A stretch of 64,000 nucleotides of DNA from Collinsella sp. (GTDB lineage Bacteria > Actinomycetota > Coriobacteriia > Coriobacteriales > Coriobacteriaceae): contig JAGZQF010000012.1 of assembly GCA_018382295.1 (NCBI GenBank), positions 1 to 64,000 on the forward strand. The letters are read 5' to 3'. The notes beneath the pieces were generated by a model. It was not told where the DNA came from and searched no databases. It saw only the letters and a program-made list of their open reading frames with translations. Below are positions 54,858 through 62,751 of this stretch, one piece after another; the first letter of the stretch is position 1; each line of letters opens with the position of its first letter. The position numbers were made by a program, and so were the translations under genes.

Positions 54858-55862
54858 CTAGCGCCAATCGCGCACCGTATCGCCCTCGACGAGTACGCCC
54901 GGAAACAGCATGTGCTCCACACCGGGTTCAACGCCCTCGGCACCGGCGATCTTATCGACTGCCCACATGCCGACACGCTTGTTGTCAAAGCGCACGGTGG
55001 CCAGGCGACGATCGGGCACGATGTCGCCCAGACTGTCATCAACACCCACCACGCTCACGTCCTCGGGCACGTGCTTTCCGCGCGACTCGAGTCCGCGAAT
55101 GCAGCCGTAGGCCATGGCGTCGTTGGAAGCATAAATGGCCGTACAGGTCGGATCGTCCGCCAGAGCCTGACCGGCAGCATACCCGCTCTGTGCCGTCCAA
55201 TCGCCACGAACGAGTCGCGGTGGCTCAATGCCATGCGCGCGCAATGTCTCGCGCCAGCCTTCCTCGCGCCGCATGCCCGAAAGCGAGCGCTCGGGACACG
55301 AGATAAAGTGCACGGTCTTGTGTCCCTGCCCCAGCAAGTACTCGACAACCTGGCGTGAGCAATCGAGCTGATCGTTATCGACCGTCGAGCACAGTGGGTG
55401 CTCCAGCATGGTAACGAGCACCGTCTGCATGCCAGGTAGCGGCTCGAAGGTGCCAAAGTCCGCCGGCATGCGATTCATGATCACGACCATGCCGTCTACC
55501 GGCAGCGCGCTCATACGCGACGATGCGCTCTCGAGGGTATAGGGATGTCCATCTACTTTAGTGAGGGTGATGGCATAGCCATGTTTGTCGGCCGCGGCGG
55601 CAAAGCCCTCCATACGGTCGAGATTGCCGGTACCGGTAATGTTGAACATGGCGACGCCGACGGTCTTAAACTTACCGCGGCGCAGCGATCGACCGGCAAA
55701 ATTGGGGCGATACCCCAGCTCGCGCATGGCGGCACGCACGCGCTCCTTGGTCTCTGGGCGCACGCTGGGCGAATCGTGCACCGTACGCGAGACTGTCTGC
55801 TCCGAGACGCCCGCGAGACGCGCTACGTCTTTGACGGATACCGATTTTTTAACAGCGGCCAT
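54858..55862 (-). CDS. LacI-family regulator of the first PTS/GH1 lactose operon
   Basis: The 334-residue repressor has the helix-turn-helix VKDVARLAGVSEQTVSRTVHD, with Glu-Gln at the two specificity positions of the recognition helix, and a LacI sugar-binding domain. The ATG at 55862 follows GGAAAG; 13 more codons upstream are less likely. It diverges from the EIICB gene, with two inverted operator-like sites between them (56020-56038 and 56141-56159). It is a paralogue of the regulators at 43727 and 59754. Confidence 0.9.
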   Translation of the reverse strand: MAAVKKSVSVKDVARLAGVSEQTVSRTVHDSPSVRPETKERVRAAMRELGYRPNFAGRSLRRGKFKTVGVAMFNITGTGNLDRMEGFAAAADKHGYAITLTKVDGHPYTLESASSRMSALPVDGMVVIMNRMPADFGTFEPLPGMQTVLVTMLEHPLCSTVDNDQLDCSRQVVEYLLGQGHKTVHFISCPERSLSGMRREEGWRETLRAHGIEPPRLVRGDWTAQSGYAAGQALADDPTCTAIYASNDAMAYGCIRGLESRGKHVPEDVSVVGVDDSLGDIVPDRRLATVRFDNKRVGMWAVDKIAGAEGVEPGVEHMLFPGVLVEGDTVRDWR

Positions 55863-55974
55863 AGGTCGATCTTTCCGTGTCAACGATGCCATTGACGGCA
55901 TCCTGCGCAGTCATATTAAACGCCTTCAAGTATATCCAACGCCGCCTCTGCAATACGCTCACCACCCAAAACCT

Positions 55975-55985
55975 ACCGTTCACCG
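55975..55985 (+). promoter_or_regulatory. ACCGTTCRCSG motif, first PTS/GH1 operon
   Basis: ACCGTTCACCG lies between the divergent lacI and EIICB genes. CTACCGTTCACCGA is shared exactly with the pflB copy at 26684-26697. Confidence 0.5.
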
Positions 55986-56019
55986 ACATTTTTGCTTCCC
56001 CGAACGGCTTTTGTCGCTC

Positions 56020-56159
56020 AAATGTTAACGTTGCCATTGTGCAAACACAGAGCCACCGGGCGGCTCAAACGTTTACGCGCAAGGAATCGACGGTTCGCAG
56101 GCACAGGGGCCATCGGTTCGCGTCTTATTTTGTGTCGCAAAATGGCAACGTCAACATTT
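56020..56159. promoter_or_regulatory. Inverted operators of the first PTS/GH1 operon
   Basis: AAATGTTAACGTTGCCATT (56020-56038) and AATGGCAACGTCAACATTT (56141-56159) are reverse complements with one difference and lie 121 bases apart, in a 357-base gene-free space. Confidence 0.7.
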
Positions 56160-56219
56160 TGGCAATCAAACGTCAAAAGCTATCATCGTTGCCAACCCAC
56201 CGACTCTTAGGAGCTTTGC

Positions 56220-57980
56220 ATGGAGCAACTCATCGCCACTATCGAAAAGGGCCAGCCCTTTTTCAACGCGATCGCCCGCAACAAGTACCTCAAGGCGATC
56301 CGCGACGGCTTTATCTCCGTCATCCCCATCATCATCTTCTCGTCCATCTTCTGCCTGGTAGCCTCGGTCCCCAACATCTGGGGTTTCTACTGGCCCGATG
56401 ACATCAACAACGCCCTGTGGAAGTGCTACAACTACTCCATGGGCATCCTGGCCATCGCTTGTGCCGCCACTACGGCCAAGCACTTCGCCGACGCTCAGAA
56501 CCGCGACCTGCCCAAGAACAACCAGATCAACTTCATCTCGTGCATGTGCGCGGCCATCATCGGCTTCTTGCTCCTTTCGAGCGACACGATCGCCACGGAC
56601 GCCGCCAGCGGTTTCAACACCACCTACCTTGGTTCCAAGGGCCTGCTGACCGCTTTCATCGCTGCGTTTGCGACCGGCATCATCTACAAGTTCTTCATTA
56701 AGCGCAACATCACCGTCAAGATGCCCGAGCAGGTTCCGCCCAACATCTCGCAGACCTTCAAGGACATCATCCCCTTCTCCGTCTGCATTGCCGTCTTTTG
56801 GGTCTTTGACATCGTCTTCCGTGCTGCCTTTGGCTTCTGCTTTGCCCAGGGCGTCATCCAGGTGTTCCAGCCCCTGTTCACCGCTGCCGACGGCTACATC
56901 GGCCTCGCTGTGATCTACGGCGCCATGAGCCTGTTCTGGTTCGTGGGCGTCCACGGCCCCTCGATCGTCGAGCCCGCCATCGCCGCCGCCCTCGTTGCCA
57001 ACATGACCGACAACCTGGCTGCGTTCCAGGCCGGCCAGCACGCTTCCGCTGTCCTGACCCAGGGTGCCCAGTACTTCGTCGTCTGCATGGGCGGCACCGG
57101 CGCCACGCTCGTCCTGGTCTTTATGTTCTGCTTCCTGGCCAAGTCCCAGGAGATGCGCGCCGTCGGTAAGGCTGCCATCGTCCCCGTCTGCTTTGCCGTC
57201 AACGAGCCGCTGCTGTTCGCCGCGCCCATCGTGCTCAACCCCGTCTTCTTTGTCCCATTTGTCTTTGCCCCGATCGCCAACATCTGGATCCTCAAGATCT
57301 TTATCGACTTCTTGGGCATGAACGGCTTTATGTACACCCTGCCTTGGACCGTCCCCGGCCCCATCGGTACCATCATGGGCCTGGGCTTCCAGCCGCTCGC
57401 CTTTGTGATGCTCGCCCTTATCCTGGTCGTCGACTTTGTCCTGTACTATCCGTTCTTCCGTGCCTATGACGCCCAGAAGTGCGCCGAGGAGGCCGAGATC
57501 TCCCAGGAGGAGCTCGCCGCCAAGAACGCCGAGAAGGCCGCCAAGCTCAACGATGCCTTCCAGGGCAAGGCCGACGCCAAGAGCGTTGCCGCCGGCGCTG
57601 CTGCCGAGGCCGTGAAGGCCGACGCTCCCGCCGCTGCCGAGGCAACAACTGCCAGCGACCTCGACGGCAAGCGCGTGCTCGTACTCTGCCAGGGCGGCGG
57701 CACCTCGGGCCTGCTCGCCAACGCGCTGGCCAAGGCTGCCAAGGAGCGCGGTATTAACCTCGAGACCGCTGCTGAGGCCTATGGCAACCACGTCGACATG
57801 CTCCCCGACTTCGACCTGGTCGTCCTGGCCCCGCAGGCCGCAAGCTACCTGGCCGACCTGCAGAAGGACTGCGAACGCGTGGGCAACAAGTGCGTCGCCT
57901 GCCGTGGCAAGCAGTACATCGAGCTCTCCCAGAACGGCGATAAGTCTCTCGCCTTCGTCTCCGAGCAGCTTTCGAAGTAA
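56220..57980 (+). CDS. lacE: PTS lactose-type EIICB transporter
   Basis: The 586-residue protein has an EIIC domain of the lactose/cellobiose type (about 1-420, with the GVHGPSIVEPA loop and NEPLLFAAPIVLNP), an alanine- and lysine-rich linker (about 425-480), and an EIIB domain whose phospho-cysteine is Cys490 in VLVLCQGGGTSG. This fused C-B order is that of LacE. It is the first gene of the operon with a 6-phospho-beta-galactosidase and follows AGGAGCTTTGC. It needs the EIIA encoded at 54305. Confidence 0.93.
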   Translation: MEQLIATIEKGQPFFNAIARNKYLKAIRDGFISVIPIIIFSSIFCLVASVPNIWGFYWPDDINNALWKCYNYSMGILAIACAATTAKHFADAQNRDLPKNNQINFISCMCAAIIGFLLLSSDTIATDAASGFNTTYLGSKGLLTAFIAAFATGIIYKFFIKRNITVKMPEQVPPNISQTFKDIIPFSVCIAVFWVFDIVFRAAFGFCFAQGVIQVFQPLFTAADGYIGLAVIYGAMSLFWFVGVHGPSIVEPAIAAALVANMTDNLAAFQAGQHASAVLTQGAQYFVVCMGGTGATLVLVFMFCFLAKSQEMRAVGKAAIVPVCFAVNEPLLFAAPIVLNPVFFVPFVFAPIANIWILKIFIDFLGMNGFMYTLPWTVPGPIGTIMGLGFQPLAFVMLALILVVDFVLYYPFFRAYDAQKCAEEAEISQEELAAKNAEKAAKLNDAFQGKADAKSVAAGAAAEAVKADAPAAAEATTASDLDGKRVLVLCQGGGTSGLLANALAKAAKERGINLETAAEAYGNHVDMLPDFDLVVLAPQAASYLADLQKDCERVGNKCVACRGKQYIELSQNGDKSLAFVSEQLSK

Positions 57981-57989
57981 GTAACGCTC

Positions 57990-58024
57990 AGGGCCAGCCG
58001 ACCATCCAAGACCGGCTGGCCCTT
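57990..58024 (+). promoter_or_regulatory. Hairpin between lacE and lacG
   Basis: AGGGCCAGCCG (57990-58000) pairs with CGGCTGGCCCTT (58013-58024), with TTCG and ATTT after it. It may end part of the transcripts or protect the upstream message. Confidence 0.6.
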
Positions 58025-58046
58025 CGATTTAGACGATTGGATCATC

Positions 58047-59486
58047 ATGTCCGTTAACCCTGCTAGCGTCACCAACCCGCCCGCACAGTTTCCCGAGGAC
58101 TTTGTCTTTGGCGGCGCCACCGCTGCCTACCAGGTAGAGGGCGAGACCCGCACTCACGGTAAGGGCAAGGTTGCCTGGGACGACTTCCTGGAGACCCAGG
58201 GGCGCTTTTCCCCCGATCCCGCTTCGGACTTCTACAACCAGTACCCCGTCGACTTGGAGCTGTGCGAGGAGTTTGGCATCAACGGCATTCGCCTCTCCAT
58301 CGCCTGGAGCCGCATCTTCCCCAACGGCACCGGCGAGATCAACCCCGAGGGTGTCCAGTTCTATCACGATCTCTTCGCCGAATGCCATAAGCACCACGTT
58401 GAGCCGTTTGTCACGCTGCATCACTTCGACACGCCGCTTCCTCTCTTTGAGAAGGGCGACTTCCTCAACCGCGAGACCATCGACGCCTTTGTGGACTTTG
58501 CCACCTTCTGCTTTAAGGAGTACGCCGACCAGGTGACCTACTGGTTCACCTTTAACGAGATCTGGGCCGACGCCTCCAACACCTACATCGAGGGCACCTT
58601 CCCCGGTGGCGTCAAGGCGCATCTGGCCGAGGCCTTCCAGTGCGAGCACAACATGATGCTCGCCCACGCCAAGGCCGTGCTGGCCTTCCACAACGGCGGT
58701 TTTAAGGGCAAGATCGGCGTCATTCAGTCGCTGGAGTTTAAGTATCCGCTCAACGAGAACGACCCCGCCGACATCAAGGCCGCCAACAACGAGCACGTGC
58801 TGCAGAACCAGTTTCTGCTCGACGCCACCTTCCGCGGCGACTATGCCCCCGACACCCTCGAGTGCGCCAACCGCCTGGCCGCCGTCTCGGGCGGTACCAT
58901 CGAGATCCTAGACGAGGATCTGGAAATCATGCGCGAGGCCGCCCTCTACAACGACTACCTGGGCGTTAACAACTACCAGTGCCGTTTCTTGAAGGCTTAC
59001 GACGGCGAGAACGACCTGCACCACAACGGTACGGGCGAGAAGGGCACCGGCCGCTGGCGCGTCAAGGGCATTGGCGAGCACGTGAACAAGCCTGGCATCC
59101 CTACCACCGACTGGGACTGGATCATCTATCCCGAGGGCCTGTTCGATCTGCTCGTCTACATTAAGCAGCGCTACCCCAACTACAAGCAGATCTTCATCAC
59201 CGAGAACGGCATGGGCTACAAGGACCCCTACAAGGACGGTTTTGTGGACGATCAGCCGCGCATCGACTACATCGAGCAGCACCTGCGCTGGTTGCTCAAG
59301 GCCATGGAGGTGGGCGTCAACGTGGGCGGCTACTTCCTGTGGAGCCTGCAGGATCAGTTCTCCTGGACCAATGGCTACAACAAGCGTTACGGCTTCTTCT
59401 ACGTTGACTTTGAAACCCAGAAGCGCACGCCCAAGGCAAGCGCATACTGGTATAAGCACGTGGCGCAGACCCGTCGTCTGGACTAG
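58047..59486 (+). CDS. lacG: 6-phospho-beta-galactosidase (GH1), first copy
   Basis: The 479-residue GH1 enzyme hydrolyses phosphorylated lactose to galactose 6-phosphate and glucose. The acid/base is Glu171 in WFTFNEIW and the nucleophile Glu386 in ITENGMG. The C-terminal SWTNGYNKRYGFFYVDFETQ carries the Ser, Lys and Tyr that hold the sugar phosphate in LacG, so a phosphorylated substrate is likely. The TTDWDWIIYPEGL segment is also LacG-like. The ribosome-binding site is weak (GATTGGATC). It follows lacE, and a strong terminator ends the operon. Confidence 0.92.
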   Translation: MSVNPASVTNPPAQFPEDFVFGGATAAYQVEGETRTHGKGKVAWDDFLETQGRFSPDPASDFYNQYPVDLELCEEFGINGIRLSIAWSRIFPNGTGEINPEGVQFYHDLFAECHKHHVEPFVTLHHFDTPLPLFEKGDFLNRETIDAFVDFATFCFKEYADQVTYWFTFNEIWADASNTYIEGTFPGGVKAHLAEAFQCEHNMMLAHAKAVLAFHNGGFKGKIGVIQSLEFKYPLNENDPADIKAANNEHVLQNQFLLDATFRGDYAPDTLECANRLAAVSGGTIEILDEDLEIMREAALYNDYLGVNNYQCRFLKAYDGENDLHHNGTGEKGTGRWRVKGIGEHVNKPGIPTTDWDWIIYPEGLFDLLVYIKQRYPNYKQIFITENGMGYKDPYKDGFVDDQPRIDYIEQHLRWLLKAMEVGVNVGGYFLWSLQDQFSWTNGYNKRYGFFYVDFETQKRTPKASAYWYKHVAQTRRLD

Positions 59487-59532
59487 TGGCTGGCGGGGTT
59501 GCCCGCTCACACAACCTGTCCCCATTTCTCAG

Positions 59533-59576
59533 CCGGGGGCGGCACGTCACACGGCGCGCCGCCCCCGGTCTTTTTG
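59533..59576 (+). terminator. Terminator of the lacE-lacG operon
   Basis: CCGGGGGCGGC (59533-59543) pairs exactly with GCCGCCCCCGG (59558-59568), followed by TCTTTTTG. Confidence 0.9.
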
Positions 59577-59597
59577 TTTTTGGGCTGGTCGGGAGCC

Positions 59598-59743
59598 GTT
59601 TGTCTCGATCTGTAACATCTGGCCGAGTTTTTTGGTCCTAGCTGTTACAGATTGAGACGAACAGGATTGCTCTTTCCGAAGAATCTAAATCTGTAACACG
59701 TAGCCCGCTTTTGACCGTCTACCTGTTACAAATCGAGACAAAC
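59598..59743. repeat. Repeat family E: two palindromes in tandem
   Basis: GTTTGTCTCGATCTGTAACA (59598-59617) pairs with TGTTACAGATTGAGACGAAC (59643-59662). A second, partly degraded palindrome follows: AAATCTGTAACA (to 59698) with TGTTACAAATCGAGACAAAC (59724-59743). The outermost arms of the pair also match each other. It lies between lacG and the convergent lacI gene. Confidence 0.8.
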
Positions 59744-59753
59744 GGAGTAGGAC

Positions 59754-60791
59754 CTAACCCCGTATGTCCCTAACAGTCGAGCGTTCGACCAGCGTACTCG
59801 GCACATGAATCGCCTCGATAGACGAGCTCTCTCCAATCGCCGCCTCAAACGCAAGCTTACCGACACCGCGCAAATCAAATCGCAGCGTCGTCAGCCGATT
59901 GTGAGGAACAAGTCCCTCGAGTGCGTCGTCGATACCAACCACGCTCACGTCGTCGGGCACGGACAGGCCCGCGTTCTCGAGCGCGGCGATAACGCCCAGC
60001 GCCATCTGGTCATTTGCCGCAAGCACGGCAGTCGGCGTCTGCGACCCGCCGGCAAGCACCTCGGCCGCAATCCGCTCGCCCATGGCGTACCCACTGTCCG
60101 CACTCCAATCGCCACGCAGCATCGGAGCGGCATCGACATGAGCACGACCCAGCGTATCGCGCCAACCGGCCTCACGAAAACGCGAGGAAATCGAGTTTTC
60201 CGGACCCGCCACAAACCGCATATTCGAGTGACCATGTTCCAGCAGATAATTGGTCAACAGCTCGCACGAACCATACTGGTCGGAGTCGATCGTCGTGCAG
60301 CGCGGATGCGCATACATGGACAGGATGACCGTTCGCACTCCCGGCTGGGGAACAAACTCCTCAAAATCGGGAGCCATGCGGTTCATGTTGAGAATCATGC
60401 CGTCGACGGGTCGCTCGACCATGCGGCGCGAGGCATCGGCAAGTGCATAGGGCTTGTCGCCGCCCATCTCGATCATAGTGACGGCAAAATCGTGCTCGCG
60501 CGCCGCTTGCATGATACCCTCGAGCGTCGCCAGGTTACCGACACGTGTGATGTTGTACATGCACAGGCCAATAGAACGATACGACCCGCCGCGCAACGCC
60601 GCTCCAGCAAAATTGGGACGAAAGCCCAGCTCTTCCATGGCGGCCAGCACACGCTTGCGCGTCTTTTCCGTCACGTTGGGCATACCGTTGACCACGCGAG
60701 ACACAGTCTGGCGGCTCACGCCAGCGAGCGCCGCAACCTCTGCCGCGCTCGCCGAACGACCATTCCTTGTCTGCTGATCCATGCCTTCCAC
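59754..60791 (-). CDS. LacI-family regulator of the second PTS/GH1 operon
   Basis: The roughly 345-residue repressor has the helix-turn-helix AAEVAALAGVSRQTVSRVVNG, with Arg-Gln at the two specificity positions, and a LacI-type sensor domain. I favour GTG 60791 behind GGGAAGCAGG; ATG 60782 is possible but is too close to GGAAGG. It diverges from the second 6-phospho-beta-galactosidase gene, and three sites of type ATGTTAACGTGCTCAT lie between them. It is a paralogue of the regulators at 43727 and 54858. Confidence 0.9.
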   Translation of the reverse strand: MEGMDQQTRNGRSASAAEVAALAGVSRQTVSRVVNGMPNVTEKTRKRVLAAMEELGFRPNFAGAALRGGSYRSIGLCMYNITRVGNLATLEGIMQAAREHDFAVTMIEMGGDKPYALADASRRMVERPVDGMILNMNRMAPDFEEFVPQPGVRTVILSMYAHPRCTTIDSDQYGSCELLTNYLLEHGHSNMRFVAGPENSISSRFREAGWRDTLGRAHVDAAPMLRGDWSADSGYAMGERIAAEVLAGGSQTPTAVLAANDQMALGVIAALENAGLSVPDDVSVVGIDDALEGLVPHNRLTTLRFDLRGVGKLAFEAAIGESSSIEAIHVPSTLVERSTVRDIRG

Positions 60792-60843
60792 GCTAACCTG
60801 CTTCCCAACTATTCCCCGCGCCCATGGCGCATCGTACATACAT

Positions 60844-61012
60844 TGATAACGTGCTCATGATACCCGAGCCATATACCACAACATGAAAACTTCTGTCAAT
60901 CAAAACCGCTTACCGAACAAATACAACCGTTCGCGGCTGTTTGAAGTTGTTTTGTTTCTATACATCCCAGCCGGATGTTAACGTGCTCATTGTCAAATGT
61001 TCACGTGCTCAT
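60844..61012. promoter_or_regulatory. Operators of the second PTS/GH1 operon
   Basis: TGATAACGTGCTCAT (60844-60858), ATGTTAACGTGCTCAT (60975-60990) and ATGTTCACGTGCTCAT (60997-61012) share one core. The last two are direct repeats with a 22-base period, two helical turns. They fill most of the 335-base gene-free space between lacI and the GH1 gene. Confidence 0.75.
60926..60936 (+). promoter_or_regulatory. ACCGTTCRCSG motif, second PTS/GH1 operon
   Basis: ACCGTTCGCGG preceded by GAACAAATACA, between the divergent lacI and GH1 genes. Confidence 0.5.
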
Positions 61013-61132
61013 TTTGGTTCTAATCATTTTAAGATAGTGTTTATCGGGCTTTTTCACCGCTGAACGCTAACCAGGGAGCCTCCTGAGCGCAAACGCACAA
61101 TATCGAACAGCGAGACGAGAGGATGTATGCAT

Positions 61133-62575
61133 ATGTCTTTGCTAAACCGCGTACAGCAGCTGCCGAAGGGCTTTGTTTGGGGCGCCGCAACCGCCGCGTA
61201 CCAAACGGAAGGTTCCACGAAGGTGGCAGGCAAGGGTAAGACCATGTGGGACGATTACCTTGTCGCCCAGGGTCGCTTTTTGCCCGACCCGGCCAGTGAT
61301 TTCTACAACCGCTACGAGGAGGATATCCGCCTTTCTGCCGAGCATGGACTCAACGCCATTCGTGTGTCCATCGCCTGGACCCGCATCTTCCCCAACGGCG
61401 ACGATGCCGAACCCCTCGCCGAGGGCGTTAAGCACTACCACGAGCTGTTCGCCTGCTGCAAAAAGTATGGCGTCGAGCCCTATGTGTCCCTGCATCACTT
61501 TGACTCCCCCGCCGCCCTGTTCAACCAGGGCGACTGGCTCAACCGCAAGACCGTCGACGCCTATGTGCGCTATGCCGAGTTCTGCTTCCGCGAGTTCCGC
61601 GAGGTCAAGAATTGGTTCACCATCAACGAGCTCATCAGCCTCTCGCACTCCCAATACATCCAAGGCAACTTCCCGCCCAACCATCACTTTGATGTGACGA
61701 GCGGCATCCAGAGCCAGCACAACGAGCTCGTTGCCCACGCCCGCGCCGTCAACCTGTATAAGGATCTTGACGAGACCGAGCACCTGGGCGGACGCATTGG
61801 CATGGTCAACGTCCTGACGCCGGCATATCCTGCCACCGACTCGCCCGCCGACCAGCACGCCGCCGACCTGTACAACGCCTTCTACACCGACTTCATCATG
61901 GACGGCGCCTTCCTGGGTCACTACTCCGCGCGCACCCTCTCACTCATCAACGAGATTCTGCGTGCCAACAACGCCACACTTACGGTTGAGGACAGCGACA
62001 TGGAGGAGCTCGCCAAGGCGGCGCCCCGCAACGATATGTTCGGCCTCAACTACTATCAGTCGGCGTTTATCGCCGCCTACGATGGCGAGTCCACCAACAG
62101 CTTTAACGGCACCGGAGACAAGGGCACCTCGTGCTTTAAGTTTAAGGGCGTCGGGCAGCAGGTCGATATGCCGGGTATCCCCACCACCGACTGGGATTGG
62201 CTCATCTACCCGCAAGGCCTCTACGACACGCTCAAGCACATCAGCGCCACCTATCCCAACCTCCCCGTCATCTATATCACCGAAAACGGCCTGGGCCACA
62301 AGGACCCCGAGCCCGACGCAAACGGCATCGTCGCCGATCCCGAGCGCATCGACTTTGTCGACCAGCACATGGAGAAGGTGCTCCAGGCGCGCGCCGAGGG
62401 CGTCGACGTCCAGGGCTACTTTATCTGGAGCCTGCAGGACCAGTTCTCGTGGGCCAATGGCTATAACAAGCGCTACGGCCTGTTCTACATCGACTTCGAC
62501 ACGCAAAAACGCTACATCAAGCAGTCGGCACTCTGGTACAAGGAGCTCGCCGACACTATGGCGGACGCGCAGTAG
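61133..62575 (+). CDS. 6-phospho-beta-galactosidase (GH1), second copy
   Basis: The 480-residue GH1 enzyme resembles the copy at 58047: acid/base in NWFTINELIS, nucleophile in ITENGLGHKD, and the phosphate-binding SWANGYNKRYGLFYIDFDTQ. The acid/base motif NEL (in the other copy NEI) differs from the usual NEP of the wider family. The substrate may be a different phosphorylated beta-galactoside or glucoside. ATG 61133 follows AGAGGA with a normal spacing; ATG 61127 is possible. The sequence CAATATCGAACA upstream recurs in the lacF promoter. An EIIC gene follows in the same operon. Confidence 0.9.
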   Translation: MSLLNRVQQLPKGFVWGAATAAYQTEGSTKVAGKGKTMWDDYLVAQGRFLPDPASDFYNRYEEDIRLSAEHGLNAIRVSIAWTRIFPNGDDAEPLAEGVKHYHELFACCKKYGVEPYVSLHHFDSPAALFNQGDWLNRKTVDAYVRYAEFCFREFREVKNWFTINELISLSHSQYIQGNFPPNHHFDVTSGIQSQHNELVAHARAVNLYKDLDETEHLGGRIGMVNVLTPAYPATDSPADQHAADLYNAFYTDFIMDGAFLGHYSARTLSLINEILRANNATLTVEDSDMEELAKAAPRNDMFGLNYYQSAFIAAYDGESTNSFNGTGDKGTSCFKFKGVGQQVDMPGIPTTDWDWLIYPQGLYDTLKHISATYPNLPVIYITENGLGHKDPEPDANGIVADPERIDFVDQHMEKVLQARAEGVDVQGYFIWSLQDQFSWANGYNKRYGLFYIDFDTQKRYIKQSALWYKELADTMADAQ

Positions 62576-62601
62576 CGCATCGCCTCGCTTTCCCCCGAGA
62601 A

Positions 62602-62638
62602 GGGAGCGGCCCTATGCGATACAAACCCAGCCGCTCCC
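62602..62638 (+). promoter_or_regulatory. Hairpin between the second GH1 gene and its EIIC
   Basis: GGGAGCGGC (62602-62610) pairs exactly with GCCGCTCCC (62630-62638). No T tract follows, so it may be an intercistronic stabiliser or partial terminator, similar in place to the hairpin at 57990. Confidence 0.6.
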
Positions 62639-62751
62639 CTCTCTCCCCCTGGGACCGACCCCGCCTGCACCCGGGCTTTTAGCAAGCGGGAGACCATATA
62701 GGTTTTCAACGTCCATGCCATTAAGATTTCATGCAAAGAGGAGCGTGAACT

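Noticed and set aside
56166..57791. 541-codon minus-strand frame opposite lacE
   Set aside because: Glycine- and aspartate-rich shadow of the alanine/valine codons of the transporter; no motif and no start site.
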